DNA of 64,000 bases from Sandaracinaceae bacterium (lineage in GTDB: Bacteria; Myxococcota_A; Polyangia; Polyangiales; Sandaracinaceae): NCBI GenBank assembly GCA_040218145.1, contig JAVJQK010000148.1, positions 22,424-86,423 of the forward strand, given 5' to 3'. Shown here piece after piece: positions 18,790 through 27,804 of this stretch. The notes beneath the pieces are model-generated. The model saw only the letters and a program-made list of their open reading frames with translations, had not been told where the DNA came from and ran no database searches. The position numbers and the translations under genes were made by a program. The stretch's first letter is position 1, and each line of letters begins with the position of its first letter.

Positions 18790-18834
18790 GTTGGAGGGTC
18801 TGAACGCAGACCCTCCAACGGGCGAAGCGCCCAT
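18790..18834 (-). terminator. Strong hairpin between HNH gene and malQ, candidate terminator
   Basis: A perfect 13-bp stem (18790-18802 with 18807-18819, arm GTTGGAGGGTCTG) with a 4-nt loop. A second small hairpin GGGCG-AAG-CGCCC follows at 18820-18832. Read on the minus strand it lies about 90 bp after the HNH gene stop and 72 bp before malQ, and is followed by AAGAAAG. Part of it recurs in reverse orientation at 21214-21231. Confidence 0.6.
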
Positions 18835-18920
18835 GGGGCCCCCCTCCGACCTACGGCGGGTCGCGCGCTCCGCACGCTTGGCCGCCGACTCAGCGAGAGG
18901 TCGTGTGCCTCGAATGCGCA

Positions 18921-20258
18921 CTACATGAGCGGGTACGCGAGGGAGACGCGCGAGCCCCCGATCTCATCGCGCCAGCCCAGCTGATGGCGCTCCGGGGGAG
19001 GCACCCACGTGGGGGTCGGCCCACGGCTGCTCGAGTCGCCGTACTCCGCCAGCTCCTCCCGCACACAGCCCCCGACCGACACCCCTCGCAGCGCCACCCG
19101 CAGCGCCTGCTCGGCCGTCATCTCGGCCCCCACGTGGGGGCGCGCCTGGTCAACCAGCCGGCGCGCCTCCTTCTCCTTGAAGCTCAGCGCCTCGAGCATC
19201 TGGAACACCTCGGCCAGCACGCGCGCCTTCCTCGGCTCCACTCTCGGCGAGCCATACGCGGACCCATCCGTGTTCTCGAAAACGACGTGCTCGAACACGA
19301 AGCCCGTGGACCAGGTGCCGCGGATGACGATCTTCCCTTCGTGCGCGACCCCGTGATGGGTCGAGCACAAGAGAACGAGCCGCTCCGGATCGTGACTGCC
19401 GCCCTCGGACTTCGGGTCGCAGTGGTGCACGTCGCAGCTCGTGTTCTTGCAGCCGGGCACCGCGCAGACGCCGCCGTGGCGGCGCACCACGGCGCGGCGC
19501 ACCGCGGGCGGGATCACCTGGCTCGCCCGCTCGTAGCCGGCCGAGATGTCGACGCGGCCGATGATCTGCGCGTCGCACTCGGCCACCTCCACCACCTCGG
19601 GCCCGACCGGAACCTGCTCGCCGTTCGCGTCCTGGGTGGCCGCCTTGCAGCACTCGCACACCGTCAGCGCGATCTGGTGCCGACTCCGCGTCTCGTCCGC
19701 GCCGCCGCCGCCCGCGAGAAAGCTCGACGCGAGCAGCTCGATGAACGCGTCGTCGTCCAGATGCGTGCCGCCGCTCTCCTTGCGCAGCACGTCGCGCGCT
19801 TGCCGCAGCAACGCATACGCGGAGGGCGAGAGGTTCAAGGTGACCCGCTTGCGCTCGAGCTCTGGCCGCGTCGGATCGCTCGGCCGGTCGCCCGGCTTCT
19901 TGCCCGAGGTCATGCGCTCGATCTGCGACGCGGTCTTTCCGTCGGCGACCTCGAGCCACTCGGCCTCCGTCTCCGCGTCGGCCACGCGGGTCAGCTCGCG
20001 CACCGCCGAGTAGACGAGGTCGCCCGCCGCGAACGCGGCGCTGAGCTTCGGCAGCTCATCGAGCCGCTCCGCGACGCGCACTCGCTCCTCGGTCGCGCGG
20101 CCTGAGCAGCCGAACCACCGCTCGGCGTGCTCGCGAAAGCTGGCGAAGCCGTAGAGGTCGCGGACCTTCAGGCGGAAGCCGCAGAGGAACCACTGACAGA
20201 GCTCGAAGTCGCTCGCCGCGCGCAGGCGCCCGAGCAACCTCCGCGTCTCATCGGCCAC
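18921..20258 (-). CDS. HNH endonuclease with DUF222-like N-terminus and RuvA-C-like tail
   Basis: A 445-residue protein from a GTG at 20258; no closer ATG exists in frame. The N-terminal ~150 residues are helical and resemble the DUF222/13E12-type region found before many HNH domains. A CECC pair lies near 200. The nuclease core is RRHGGVCAVPGCKNTSCDVH followed by HCDPKSEGGSHDPERLVLLC and STHH near 270-320, giving the paired zinc-binding Cys and the HNH His residues. The central Asn position appears to be Arg. After it, residues near 355-395 (EVFQMLEALSFKEKEARRLV, AEQALRVALRG) resemble the RuvA C-terminal three-helix domain that contacts RuvB. Probably a DNase; a tie to Holliday-junction processing is inference. 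Low-GC sequence upstream likely holds its promoter. Confidence 0.82.
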   Translation of the reverse strand: MADETRRLLGRLRAASDFELCQWFLCGFRLKVRDLYGFASFREHAERWFGCSGRATEERVRVAERLDELPKLSAAFAAGDLVYSAVRELTRVADAETEAEWLEVADGKTASQIERMTSGKKPGDRPSDPTRPELERKRVTLNLSPSAYALLRQARDVLRKESGGTHLDDDAFIELLASSFLAGGGGADETRSRHQIALTVCECCKAATQDANGEQVPVGPEVVEVAECDAQIIGRVDISAGYERASQVIPPAVRRAVVRRHGGVCAVPGCKNTSCDVHHCDPKSEGGSHDPERLVLLCSTHHGVAHEGKIVIRGTWSTGFVFEHVVFENTDGSAYGSPRVEPRKARVLAEVFQMLEALSFKEKEARRLVDQARPHVGAEMTAEQALRVALRGVSVGGCVREELAEYGDSSSRGPTPTWVPPPERHQLGWRDEIGGSRVSLAYPLM

Positions 20259-21284
20259 CTGGCGAGACGTGTCTGCCGACGGACACTCTTTCGATGAATG
20301 CCCCCATGCAAATCATCTAGCACGTGCGACGTGTTGCGCGCAGGTTGTTTGTGCGTCTGTATGTGTGTTTCGTTTGATTGATCGAGTCGCGTGTGTCCTG
20401 GTCCGCGCCGTGTCTCGCCAAACGCCCTCGCCCACGTGAGGGAGCGCTTCGTGAGAGGCCGATGAGGCACAGGCCCCATCGGCGATCGCCCTCCTCGCGC
20501 AGAGGATCGGATGTCGCCCAGCGCGTCGCACCCGCCGTCGTCGGCCGCCGCGCCGTCGCGGAGGCGCCGCTCCCACAGCTCCCTCCTCTCCGGCCGCCGC
20601 ATCGACATCGGCGTACCCCTCGTGGACGAGGCGATCTCCTGTGAAGCAGATCTGCGCGCGCGGCTCGACTCGCGCTTCCTCACGCCAGCGTGCGCGGCTC
20701 CGTCAACGGTCCACGCGCCGTCTCCGCCGTCGCGCTCCGCGGCGAGCGCTTGGTAGCTCTCGAGAGCGAGCGTCTACGAGAAGACGTCATGGACATCGTT
20801 CGAGACGGCAATTCGAGCCCGGATGGGCGCGGAGACGGCTCGACGCGTCAATATCGACGAGAAATGACTGTCAGCATCGATTTCTCGTCGAAATCGACGA
20901 CTTTTCAATAGTCCTTCTCGAGTTCTCGTCGATTTCGACGGAAATCAGCTCCCTGTGACGATTTCTCGTCGATTCCGACGGAAAATGACTCTCCCTGGAT
21001 TTCCTGGTCGAATCTGACGACGTCAGCGCCATGAGGCCACCAGCGCGTCTCCCGGTGTGGTGGGCCGGTAGATGGTCGAGACGCTCGACGAGCTGCGCGC
21101 CTTGCTGTGCCGGACACGGACCAGTGCGCTCTTCTCGCGGAGATCGCCGGGGACGTGCCGCGCCCACGGCCCAGGGCGTGGCGGCCGCGACCACGGAGCG
21201 CGGCGGCCCGCGCTCTGCGTTCAGACCCTCCGACGAGAACAGCTCTCCCTGGCGCCCCGCCTCCGAACCTGATGAGATGACGCG
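20259..21284. other. Intergenic region of about 1 kb with palindromic repeats
   Basis: No gene is supported here. 20290-20400 is markedly AT-richer than its surroundings and probably carries the HNH promoter. 20458-20483 has a 7-bp inverted repeat (GCCGATG / CATCGGC). 20690-20815 encodes a short frame (VSAVALRGERLVALESERLR and onward) that could be a gene remnant. 20854-21020 holds degenerate palindromes spaced about 40 bp apart. 21214-21231 repeats, inverted, an 18-nt part of the hairpin at 18790. Confidence 0.6.
20854..21020. repeat. Cluster of ~40-bp degenerate repeats, each with a TCGTCGA-N2-TCGACGA palindrome
   Basis: Cores start at 20885 (perfect TCGTCGA-AA-TCGACGA), 20926, 20966 and 21005 (increasingly diverged), spaced 41, 40 and 39 bp. 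A 12-bp perfect inverted repeat (TCGACGAGAAAT at 20854-20865 with ATTTCTCGTCGA at 20880-20891) joins the first core to an upstream copy. Flanking GAAA-TGACT-CCCTG blocks are partly shared. The cluster lies between the HNH endonuclease and the histidine kinase genes. Confidence 0.75.
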
Positions 21285-22670
21285 GTGAGCGAGCTTCGCA
21301 GCCACGGGCTCGGGCTGCGCGTGCAGATCATGGTCGCGCTCGGGGTGGGGTTCGCCCTCTCGGTGCTCCTGATCGGGCTCGCGACGGCTCGCCTCGGGAG
21401 CCGCGCCATCGACAACGACCGTCGACAGGCGGCCGAGGCCACCGCGTCGCTCCTCGTGGCGGCGGCCGGGCTCGATGAGGACGGCCGGCGCGCGGCGCTC
21501 GCGGCCGCGCTCGAGGGCGGCGGCCTCGAGGGGGCAGAGCTGACCGTGGGCGGCGCGACCCAGCGCGTGGGCACGCTCTCGGGGGTCTCGATCGAGCGCG
21601 CCGAGGGGGAGGTCGTCGTGCGGCTCTCGCTGGCGTCGGCCGAGTCCCGACGCTCGCTGCCGGGGCTCCTGTTCCTCTACGTGGGCATCACCGCGGCCGC
21701 GATCCTGATCCTCAGCTACGTGCTCCTGACGCGGCTCATCGTGCGGCCGGTCGAGCAGCTCACGCGGGCGAGCGAGCGCCTGGCGCGCGGCAGCGGCGCG
21801 GAGCGGGTAGAGATCCACGGGGCGGCCGAGGTGGCGCGCCTCGCGCTCGCCTTCAACGACATGCAGACGCAGCTGGCCGAGGAGCGCGCGTCGCTGCAGG
21901 CGCGCCTGCGCGAGCTGGAGGCGCTGACCCAGGAGCTCCAGACGGCCCAGCGCTCGCTGGTGCGGAGCGAGAAGATGGCCTCCGTCGGGCGTCTCGCGGC
22001 TGGCATCGCGCACGAGATCGGCAACCCCCTCACCTCGATCGTCGGCCTGGTCGAGCTGGTCGAGGACGGAGGTCTGGAGCCGGAGGAGCAGCGCGAGTTC
22101 CTGCGGCGCGTCCGCAAGGAGACCGAGCGCATCCACCACATCATCCGGGACCTGCTCGACTTCGCCCGGGACGACGCGCGCCCCGACGAGCTGGCCGAGA
22201 CCTGCGATCTCGTCGAGGTGGTGGAGGACGCGGTGCGCCTCGTCGGGCCCCAGAAGGATCTCCGGCAGGTGACGCTCGAGCGCCGCTTCCCCGAGGACTG
22301 CCCGCCCGCGCGCGGCTCGTCGGCGCGCCTGGCGCAGGTGGTGCTCAACCTCCTGCTCAACGCCGCGGACGCCATCGACGGGGAGGGCACGATCCGGCTC
22401 GAGGTCACCTCCGAGCCTGCAGGCGCCGAGGGCGCCGACGCGTGGATCGAGCTCGTCGTGCACGACAGCGGCCCCGGGATCGACGCGGAGGTGCGCGAGC
22501 AGATCTTCGAGCCCTTCGTCACGACGAAGCCCACCGGGGAGGGGACCGGGCTCGGGCTCGCGGTGTGTCACGCGATCGTGGAGCAGTACGGCGGCACGCT
22601 CGACGCGGACAACGCGCCCGAGGGCGGCGCGCGCTTCGTGGTCCGCCTCCCGGCCGTCCCCGTCGGCTGA
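21285..22670 (+). CDS. Membrane sensor histidine kinase (HAMP-HisKA-HATPase)
   Basis: A 461-residue sensor kinase from a GTG at 21285. The first membrane helix (VQIMVALGVGFALSVLLIGL) and second (LLFLYVGITAAAILILSYVL) enclose a short periplasmic domain of about 110 residues. A HAMP linker (RLIVRPVEQLTRASERLARG) and coiled coil follow. The H-box is AAGIAHEIGNPLTSIVGL. ATPase motifs are the N-box VVLNLLLNAADAI, G1 DSGPGID, F-box EPFVTTK and G2 GEGTGLGLAVCHAI. The HEIGNPL type resembles NtrB/ZraS-like kinases that pair with sigma-54 activators. No response regulator is adjacent; the only one in the window is at 42563-44095, so pairing is unproven. The periplasmic ligand is unknown. Confidence 0.92.
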   Translation: MSELRSHGLGLRVQIMVALGVGFALSVLLIGLATARLGSRAIDNDRRQAAEATASLLVAAAGLDEDGRRAALAAALEGGGLEGAELTVGGATQRVGTLSGVSIERAEGEVVVRLSLASAESRRSLPGLLFLYVGITAAAILILSYVLLTRLIVRPVEQLTRASERLARGSGAERVEIHGAAEVARLALAFNDMQTQLAEERASLQARLRELEALTQELQTAQRSLVRSEKMASVGRLAAGIAHEIGNPLTSIVGLVELVEDGGLEPEEQREFLRRVRKETERIHHIIRDLLDFARDDARPDELAETCDLVEVVEDAVRLVGPQKDLRQVTLERRFPEDCPPARGSSARLAQVVLNLLLNAADAIDGEGTIRLEVTSEPAGAEGADAWIELVVHDSGPGIDAEVREQIFEPFVTTKPTGEGTGLGLAVCHAIVEQYGGTLDADNAPEGGARFVVRLPAVPVG

Positions 22671-22760
22671 AATGGTGAACCAAGATTCACGCAACGCCGG
22701 ATGAATCGGGTCTCCGCCTCCGATAGGATGGAGGGGTTCTCCTTCCCCCCGGAGTCGCCC

Positions 22761-24701
22761 GTGCGCCACACCCTCGTCGCCGTCTCGGCCTCTTCCCTCG
22801 CGGTCGGCCTCCTCGCCGCGCTCGCGCCGGCCACCGTCTCCGCCCAGGCGACCTGCGTCGACAGCACGGGCGACATGTGCCTGGGACGCATCGAAGCGGC
22901 GCGCCCGATGGGCGTGGTGCGCGACATCTTCCAGACCAGCGACGGGCGGTACGCGCCGGAGCTCACGTTCGCGTCGCTGGTGCGCGGGGTGAACGGTTGC
23001 ATCGGGCAGACGCACACGCCGACCATCCTCAGCGGGTACAGCTGCGGCGCCATCGGCTCGTCGCCCCCGGGCGGCAACGACCCCTCGTTCCAGGCGAACA
23101 GCCTCGACTGGTACTGGACGCAGGTCCTGCGGACAGACGACTCGGGGGCGACCGTCGCGGACGGAGCGGGCGGGTTCTACTACCCGTGGCGCGGGCGCAT
23201 CTACGATCTCGGGGGCGAAGCCAACCGCGTCGCGCTCTTCCCGATCACCGATCACGTGCCTCTCCCGTGCGAGGCCTTCGAGTACTCGGTCTGGCTCTCC
23301 AACGACCCGGACGCGACCGAGATCGCGCCGGAGAGCGCGCCCGATCCCAGGCGCTGGAACCCCGCGCGCCTGATCCGCGCCTTCACCGAGGGGTGGACGC
23401 GCAACCCCGGCGCGACCGGGGCGGCCGAAGCGGGCCGCCCGGATCTCGGCACACACCTGCGCGACACGGCGAGCGGCGACGCGGTCGCCGACGCGCTGAC
23501 CACCGTGTGGGCGCTGCCCTGCGGGCTGACCTTCCGCTACGTCTCGATCCAGGCCGGCAACTACGGCAACCCGCACCCGGACTGCGTCTTCCACAGCGCC
23601 GACGACGAGCTCGACGCCATCGCCGGGCTCAACGAGGACGACACCGGCATCTGCGTCGACGCGGACGGCGACGGACACCGCGACGCGGCCTGCGGCGGGA
23701 GCGACTGCGACGACACGGATCCCGCCGTGCACCCCGGCGCGTTCGAGCGGTGCGACGCCACCGTGGACCTCGACTGCGAGCCGATGGCGGACTGCCCCGA
23801 GGGCACGATCTGCGACGGCGACAGCGGGCTCTGCGTTACGCGGTGCTTCGAGGGCGGCTGTGGCGCGGGCTTCAGCTGCGTGGACGACAAGTGCGTGGAC
23901 GCGGACTGCGCGGCGCTCACCGAGCCCTGCCCCGACGGGACGCTCTGCCGCGCGGGGGCCTGCGTGGCGCCCTGCGACGGCGTCGTCTGCCCGCGCGGGG
24001 AGCGCTGCATCGGCGGCGCGTGCCTCGACCCGTGCGAGGGCGTGGTCTGTCCCAGCAACCAGGTCTGCGTGGCGCGCGATCCGGCGGCGCTGACCCTCTG
24101 CGGCCCGAGCTGCAACTGCGACGAGCTGGTCGAGCCGCTCTGCCCGGAGGGGACGTCGTGCGACACGCGCATGGCGGCCGACTCGCCCACGAGCGGGGAG
24201 TGCGTGGACCCCGGCTGTGAGACTGCGGTCTGCGGCGCGGGCGAGATCTGCGTGGCGGGCGCGTGCGCGGACGCGTGCGAAGGCGTGGTGTGCCCCCGCG
24301 ACGAGATCTGCCTGCTCGGCTCATGCGAGCCGGATCTCTGCGCGCGCGTGGTCTGCCCCGGCTCCCAGGTCTGCCGCGACGGAGAGTGCTTCGACGCCTG
24401 TGACGGCGTCTCCTGCGCCGATGGCCAGATCTGCCGCGACGGCGCGTGCGTGCCCGACCCCTGCTTCGGCGTGAGCTGCGGCGCGGCCGAGCGCTGCGTC
24501 GAGGGGACCTGCATCCCCGACGGAAGCGGCGTCGACGCGGGCGGCGGGTCGATGGACGCGGGGCGTCGCGACGCGGGCGGCGGGGGCAGCGTGGACGACG
24601 GCGGCTGCGGCTGTCGGGTCGGCGGGAGCCGCGAGCCGTCACGCGTGCCGTGGGCGCTCGCGCTGCTCGGGTTCGCGCTGCTCCGGCGGTGGCGTCCGTG
24701 A
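22761..24701 (+). CDS. Exported Cys-rich protein with MopE-like motif and MYXO-CTERM-type tail
   Basis: About 646 residues. I choose the GTG at 22761: it has GGAG seven bases upstream and starts a clean signal peptide (VRHTLVAVSASSLAVGLLAA, cut after VSA). A TAGGAT -10-like element at 22724-22729 would lie inside the frame from the upstream ATG at 22701. The N-terminal ~290 residues are unassigned. Then CDDTDPAVHPGAFERC matches the MopE-type metal/Cu-binding motif, and about ten Cys-rich knots follow (CPRGERCIGGACLDPC type). The end is an Asp/Gly spacer, CGCRVGG, a hydrophobic helix (PWALALLGFALL) and RRWR. This is the MYXO-CTERM sorting layout, implying processing and surface display. The stop overlaps the next start (GTGA). 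Confidence 0.82.
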   Translation: MRHTLVAVSASSLAVGLLAALAPATVSAQATCVDSTGDMCLGRIEAARPMGVVRDIFQTSDGRYAPELTFASLVRGVNGCIGQTHTPTILSGYSCGAIGSSPPGGNDPSFQANSLDWYWTQVLRTDDSGATVADGAGGFYYPWRGRIYDLGGEANRVALFPITDHVPLPCEAFEYSVWLSNDPDATEIAPESAPDPRRWNPARLIRAFTEGWTRNPGATGAAEAGRPDLGTHLRDTASGDAVADALTTVWALPCGLTFRYVSIQAGNYGNPHPDCVFHSADDELDAIAGLNEDDTGICVDADGDGHRDAACGGSDCDDTDPAVHPGAFERCDATVDLDCEPMADCPEGTICDGDSGLCVTRCFEGGCGAGFSCVDDKCVDADCAALTEPCPDGTLCRAGACVAPCDGVVCPRGERCIGGACLDPCEGVVCPSNQVCVARDPAALTLCGPSCNCDELVEPLCPEGTSCDTRMAADSPTSGECVDPGCETAVCGAGEICVAGACADACEGVVCPRDEICLLGSCEPDLCARVVCPGSQVCRDGECFDACDGVSCADGQICRDGACVPDPCFGVSCGAAERCVEGTCIPDGSGVDAGGGSMDAGRRDAGGGGSVDDGGCGCRVGGSREPSRVPWALALLGFALLRRWRP

Positions 24702-25366
24702 GGTACGCCGCGGTCGTCGTCGGATCGCTGGCGCTCACGTGCCTCGGCGCCTGCGCGCTCGACCGCGCCGGCCTGCGAGAGCGCGACGGCAGCGTGAGGC
24801 TCCGCGACGCGCGGGTGAGCATGGACGCCCGCCTGCCCGGCGACACGGGTCCGATGCCGGCGGACACGGGGGTCGTCGCGCGGGATGGCGACGTGACCCC
24901 GCTCGACGCTGGCCGCGACGCAGGCGGGCCGGCGGACTCCGGGCTGTGCGGGACCACCTGCGACTGCGCCGAGGCCGCGTGCGGCAACGACTGCACGTGT
25001 CCCCCGGCCTGCCCCTGCGCCCGCACGTGCTCGGGGGACTGCACGCTCACCTGCATCGGCGGGGCGTCCTGCGCCCTCGAAGCGCAGGACGAGAGCAACG
25101 TCGAGGCGAGCTGCTCCGGGGGCGCGTCGTGCGTCGTCGACGGCCGGGGCTCCGACAACGTGACCGTCACGTGCGGCGCGACGGCCCGCTGCAGCGTCGA
25201 CTGTACCGACACGTCTAATTGCACGATGCGTTGCGCTGGGGGCGATTGCCTGCTCGATTGCACGGGCGCGGACCTCAGCAACTGTCGGATCGAAGACTGC
25301 CCGGGCGCGGTGACCCGGTGCGGTTCGAGCGCCACCTTCGTCTGCGGGCGCAGCTGCCCGCCTTGA
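24698..25366 (+). CDS. Cys-rich lipoprotein, unknown function
   Basis: A 222-residue protein starting with the GTG that overlaps the previous stop (GTGA at 24698-24701), so translationally coupled. The signal VRYAAVVVGSLALTCLGAC ends in a lipobox with Cys19. An Asp-rich disordered spacer follows, including DAGRDAGGPADSG. The C-terminal half is a regular Cys-rich repeat region: CTCPPACPCARTCSGDCTLT, then CIGGASCALEAQDESNVEAS and CSGGASCVVDGRGSDNVTV. Its roughly 20-residue periodicity suggests a small right-handed beta-solenoid closed by disulfides. No family recognised. It probably forms a surface module with the flanking exported proteins. Confidence 0.75.
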   Translation: MRYAAVVVGSLALTCLGACALDRAGLRERDGSVRLRDARVSMDARLPGDTGPMPADTGVVARDGDVTPLDAGRDAGGPADSGLCGTTCDCAEAACGNDCTCPPACPCARTCSGDCTLTCIGGASCALEAQDESNVEASCSGGASCVVDGRGSDNVTVTCGATARCSVDCTDTSNCTMRCAGGDCLLDCTGADLSNCRIEDCPGAVTRCGSSATFVCGRSCPP

Positions 25367-25377
25367 GAGGATTCTCG

Positions 25378-27804
25378 ATGTATCGAATCTTGCTTTGTGG
25401 GTCACTCCTCTGGCTCGCCGGCTGCGACTGCTCCGGCCCGACGACGGGGAGTCCCTGTGAGACCGCGAGCGACTGCGACACGAGCCAGGTCTGTGTCGAC
25501 AACCTCTGCCGAGACCGCGCGGACGGCGGCATGGAGACCGGCGACGGGGGCTCGTGCGAGGCCGACGAGACGGTCTGCGGGTTCACCTGCTGCGCGGCGG
25601 GACGGGTCTGCAGCGCCGGCGTGTGCATGACCGACTGCGGCGGCGCCCCGATCTGCGGCGGCGCCTGCTGCGAGGCGGGTCAGGAGTGCGTGGACGACGC
25701 GTGCGTCGTGGAGTGCGCGGACGAGGCGAACCGCTGCGGCCTCGACGGCGAGGCGTGCTGCACCGCGGACCAGGCGTGTCTCTCGGAGGCCTGCGTGGAT
25801 CTCGGCGAGCCGTGCACGCTGACCGAGGAGTGCGAGGTCGACGAGATCTGCCTCCCGAGCCTCATGCGCTGCGTGCCGCGCGACTCGGTCGAGGTCTGCG
25901 AGTTCCGCCCGCCGGTCGGCTCCTTCTCGCCGCGCACCGCCTGCCAGTGGCGGCCCCCCGCGGGCAGCTCCAGCACGTGGGACGACGTGGTGATGACGCC
26001 CTCGGTCATGAACCTCACCGACGACAACGGCGACGGCGAGACCAACACCCTCGACATCCCGGACATCGTCTTCATCGCGTTCGACTATCAGGCGAACGGC
26101 TGCTGCACGAACCGGGGGCGCCTCGTGGTGATCAGCGGCGCGTGCAACCCGGACGGCACGATGAACACGCACGCGATCATCGAGTCGCCCTTCGTCGACA
26201 ACTCCTCGGGCGTCGCGCTCGGCAACCTGCACCCCGACTCGATGCCGTCGGAGTCGAACCCGGAGATCGTGACCGTCATCCGCGGCGGCGGCACCATCGC
26301 CTGGCGACGCACGGCGGACGACGGGAGCGCGTGGGAGGAGATGTGGCGCAACACCACCTACCCGACGAGCGCGCAGAACTCGTCGGGCGCGCAGCCCTCG
26401 CTCGCTGACATGGAGGGCGACGGGCAGCCCGAGGTCATCGTCGGCAACGTGGTGCTCGACGGGCTGACCGGCGCGCTGATCTGGGACGGCGACATGACCG
26501 TCGGGCCCAACGCCGGCGTGGGCAACAACGCCTTCCTCGGGCCGGCCTCCACCGTGGCCGACATCGATCTGGACGGGGTGATGGAGGTCATCGCGGGCAA
26601 CACCGTCTACGACGGCCGCACCGGCGCCGAGGAGTGGACCTTCACCTACGGCCCGACGGCGCCCTCGGGCTGCCAGGGCTCGGTGCCGTGCGACGGCTTC
26701 AACGCGGTGGGGAACTTCGACGACGACCGCGAAGGAGAGGTCGTCGCGGTGCGCCAGGGCGAGGTCTTCGTCTGGAACCACGACGGCTCGCTCCTGCATC
26801 AGGTGGCCATCCCGGTCGACGACTGCGCACGGAACGAGAGCGGCCCGCCCACCATCGCGGACTTCGACGGAGACGGCCGCCCCGAGATCGGCACCGCGGG
26901 CGCCGACTTCTACGTGGTGGTCGACTTCGACTGCGTGGGTGATCCCCTCCCGGCCGAGTGCGCGTCGGAGAACATCCTCTGGACGGTGCCGAACAACGAC
27001 TGCTCGAGCCGCGCGACGGGGTCGAGCGTGTTCGACTTCGAGGGCGACGGCGCGGCGGAGGTCGTCTACGCGGACGAGGTGAACTTCCGCATCTTCGACG
27101 GGCGCACGGGCGCCATCCTCTACGACGACCCGAGCCACCAGAGCAACACGCGCATGGAGATGCCGATCGTCGTCGACGTCGACAACGACGGGAAGAGCGA
27201 GGTCGTGATCCCCGAGCCGAACCGCTCGAGCGGGATGCTCGGCGGCATCGAGATCTGGGAGGACATGGACAACAACTGGGTCCGAACGCGGCGCGTCTGG
27301 AACCAGCACACCTACCACGTCACCAACATCACCGAGGACGGCCAGGTGCCGCGGCGCGAGGAGCCGAACTGGCTCAACGGGCGGCTCAACAACTTCCGCC
27401 AGAACGTGCAGCCGGGCGGGCTCTTCGACGCGCCGGATCTGCAGGTCCTCGACATCCAGGTGGGCGAGTGCCTGCCCTCGGGCACGCTCCGCATCGAGGT
27501 GACGGTGAGCAACCGCGGCGCGCTCGGGGTCCCGCCCGGGATCGCGGTCGTCGCGCGCGGCACGCGGCTCCCGGACATGACGGTCCAGGAGCTGGGCGTG
27601 CAGTTCACCGCCACGACCCTGCTCCCCGGTCAGAGCGAGGTGTTGATCTTCGAGTGGACGGAGCCCAGCAGCTTCACCTTCCGCGACTTCACCGTCGAGG
27701 CGATCGTCGACGACGACGGAACCGGCGCGGGCGCGTACAACGAGTGCGACGAGGACAACAACACGTTCGTCAGCGAGACGCTGATGACCTGCTCCCTGGG
27801 TTGA
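25378..27804 (+). CDS. FG-GAP/VCBS-repeat lipoprotein with Cys-rich N-terminus
   Basis: An 808-residue lipoprotein: MYRILLCGSLLWLAGC with the lipidated Cys16, and an AGAGG ribosome binding site before the ATG. Residues ~17-190 contain Cys-rich repeats (CSAGVCMTDCGGAPICGGAC style). From ~215 there is a beta-propeller of FG-GAP/VCBS type with repeated calcium-loop motifs such as DDNGDGETNTLDIPD, DIDLDGVMEV, DFDGDGRPEIG and DVDNDGKSEV. The last ~120 residues (LQVLDIQVGECLPSGTLRIE onward) look like a CARDB-type Ig-like domain. Probably a cell-surface binding or adhesion protein; calcium binding is inferred from the Asp/Asn loops. It overlaps the convergent CruF-like gene by 35 bp. Confidence 0.85.
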   Translation: MYRILLCGSLLWLAGCDCSGPTTGSPCETASDCDTSQVCVDNLCRDRADGGMETGDGGSCEADETVCGFTCCAAGRVCSAGVCMTDCGGAPICGGACCEAGQECVDDACVVECADEANRCGLDGEACCTADQACLSEACVDLGEPCTLTEECEVDEICLPSLMRCVPRDSVEVCEFRPPVGSFSPRTACQWRPPAGSSSTWDDVVMTPSVMNLTDDNGDGETNTLDIPDIVFIAFDYQANGCCTNRGRLVVISGACNPDGTMNTHAIIESPFVDNSSGVALGNLHPDSMPSESNPEIVTVIRGGGTIAWRRTADDGSAWEEMWRNTTYPTSAQNSSGAQPSLADMEGDGQPEVIVGNVVLDGLTGALIWDGDMTVGPNAGVGNNAFLGPASTVADIDLDGVMEVIAGNTVYDGRTGAEEWTFTYGPTAPSGCQGSVPCDGFNAVGNFDDDREGEVVAVRQGEVFVWNHDGSLLHQVAIPVDDCARNESGPPTIADFDGDGRPEIGTAGADFYVVVDFDCVGDPLPAECASENILWTVPNNDCSSRATGSSVFDFEGDGAAEVVYADEVNFRIFDGRTGAILYDDPSHQSNTRMEMPIVVDVDNDGKSEVVIPEPNRSSGMLGGIEIWEDMDNNWVRTRRVWNQHTYHVTNITEDGQVPRREEPNWLNGRLNNFRQNVQPGGLFDAPDLQVLDIQVGECLPSGTLRIEVTVSNRGALGVPPGIAVVARGTRLPDMTVQELGVQFTATTLLPGQSEVLIFEWTEPSSFTFRDFTVEAIVDDDGTGAGAYNECDEDNNTFVSETLMTCSLG

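Noticed and set aside
20690..20911. A 73-codon plus-strand frame upstream of the histidine kinase
   Set aside because: A stretch resembles coding sequence (ALRGERLVALESERLREDVM), but it runs into the palindromic repeats and has no family match, so it is kept only as a possible remnant.
20854..21020. Repeats considered as a CRISPR array
   Set aside because: Units are degenerate, palindromic and without constant repeats separating unique spacers; no cas gene is near.
20871..23732. A 953-codon minus-strand frame across the histidine kinase
   Set aside because: Shadow of the kinase plus intergenic repeats; no motif, and the plus strand has a complete sensor kinase.
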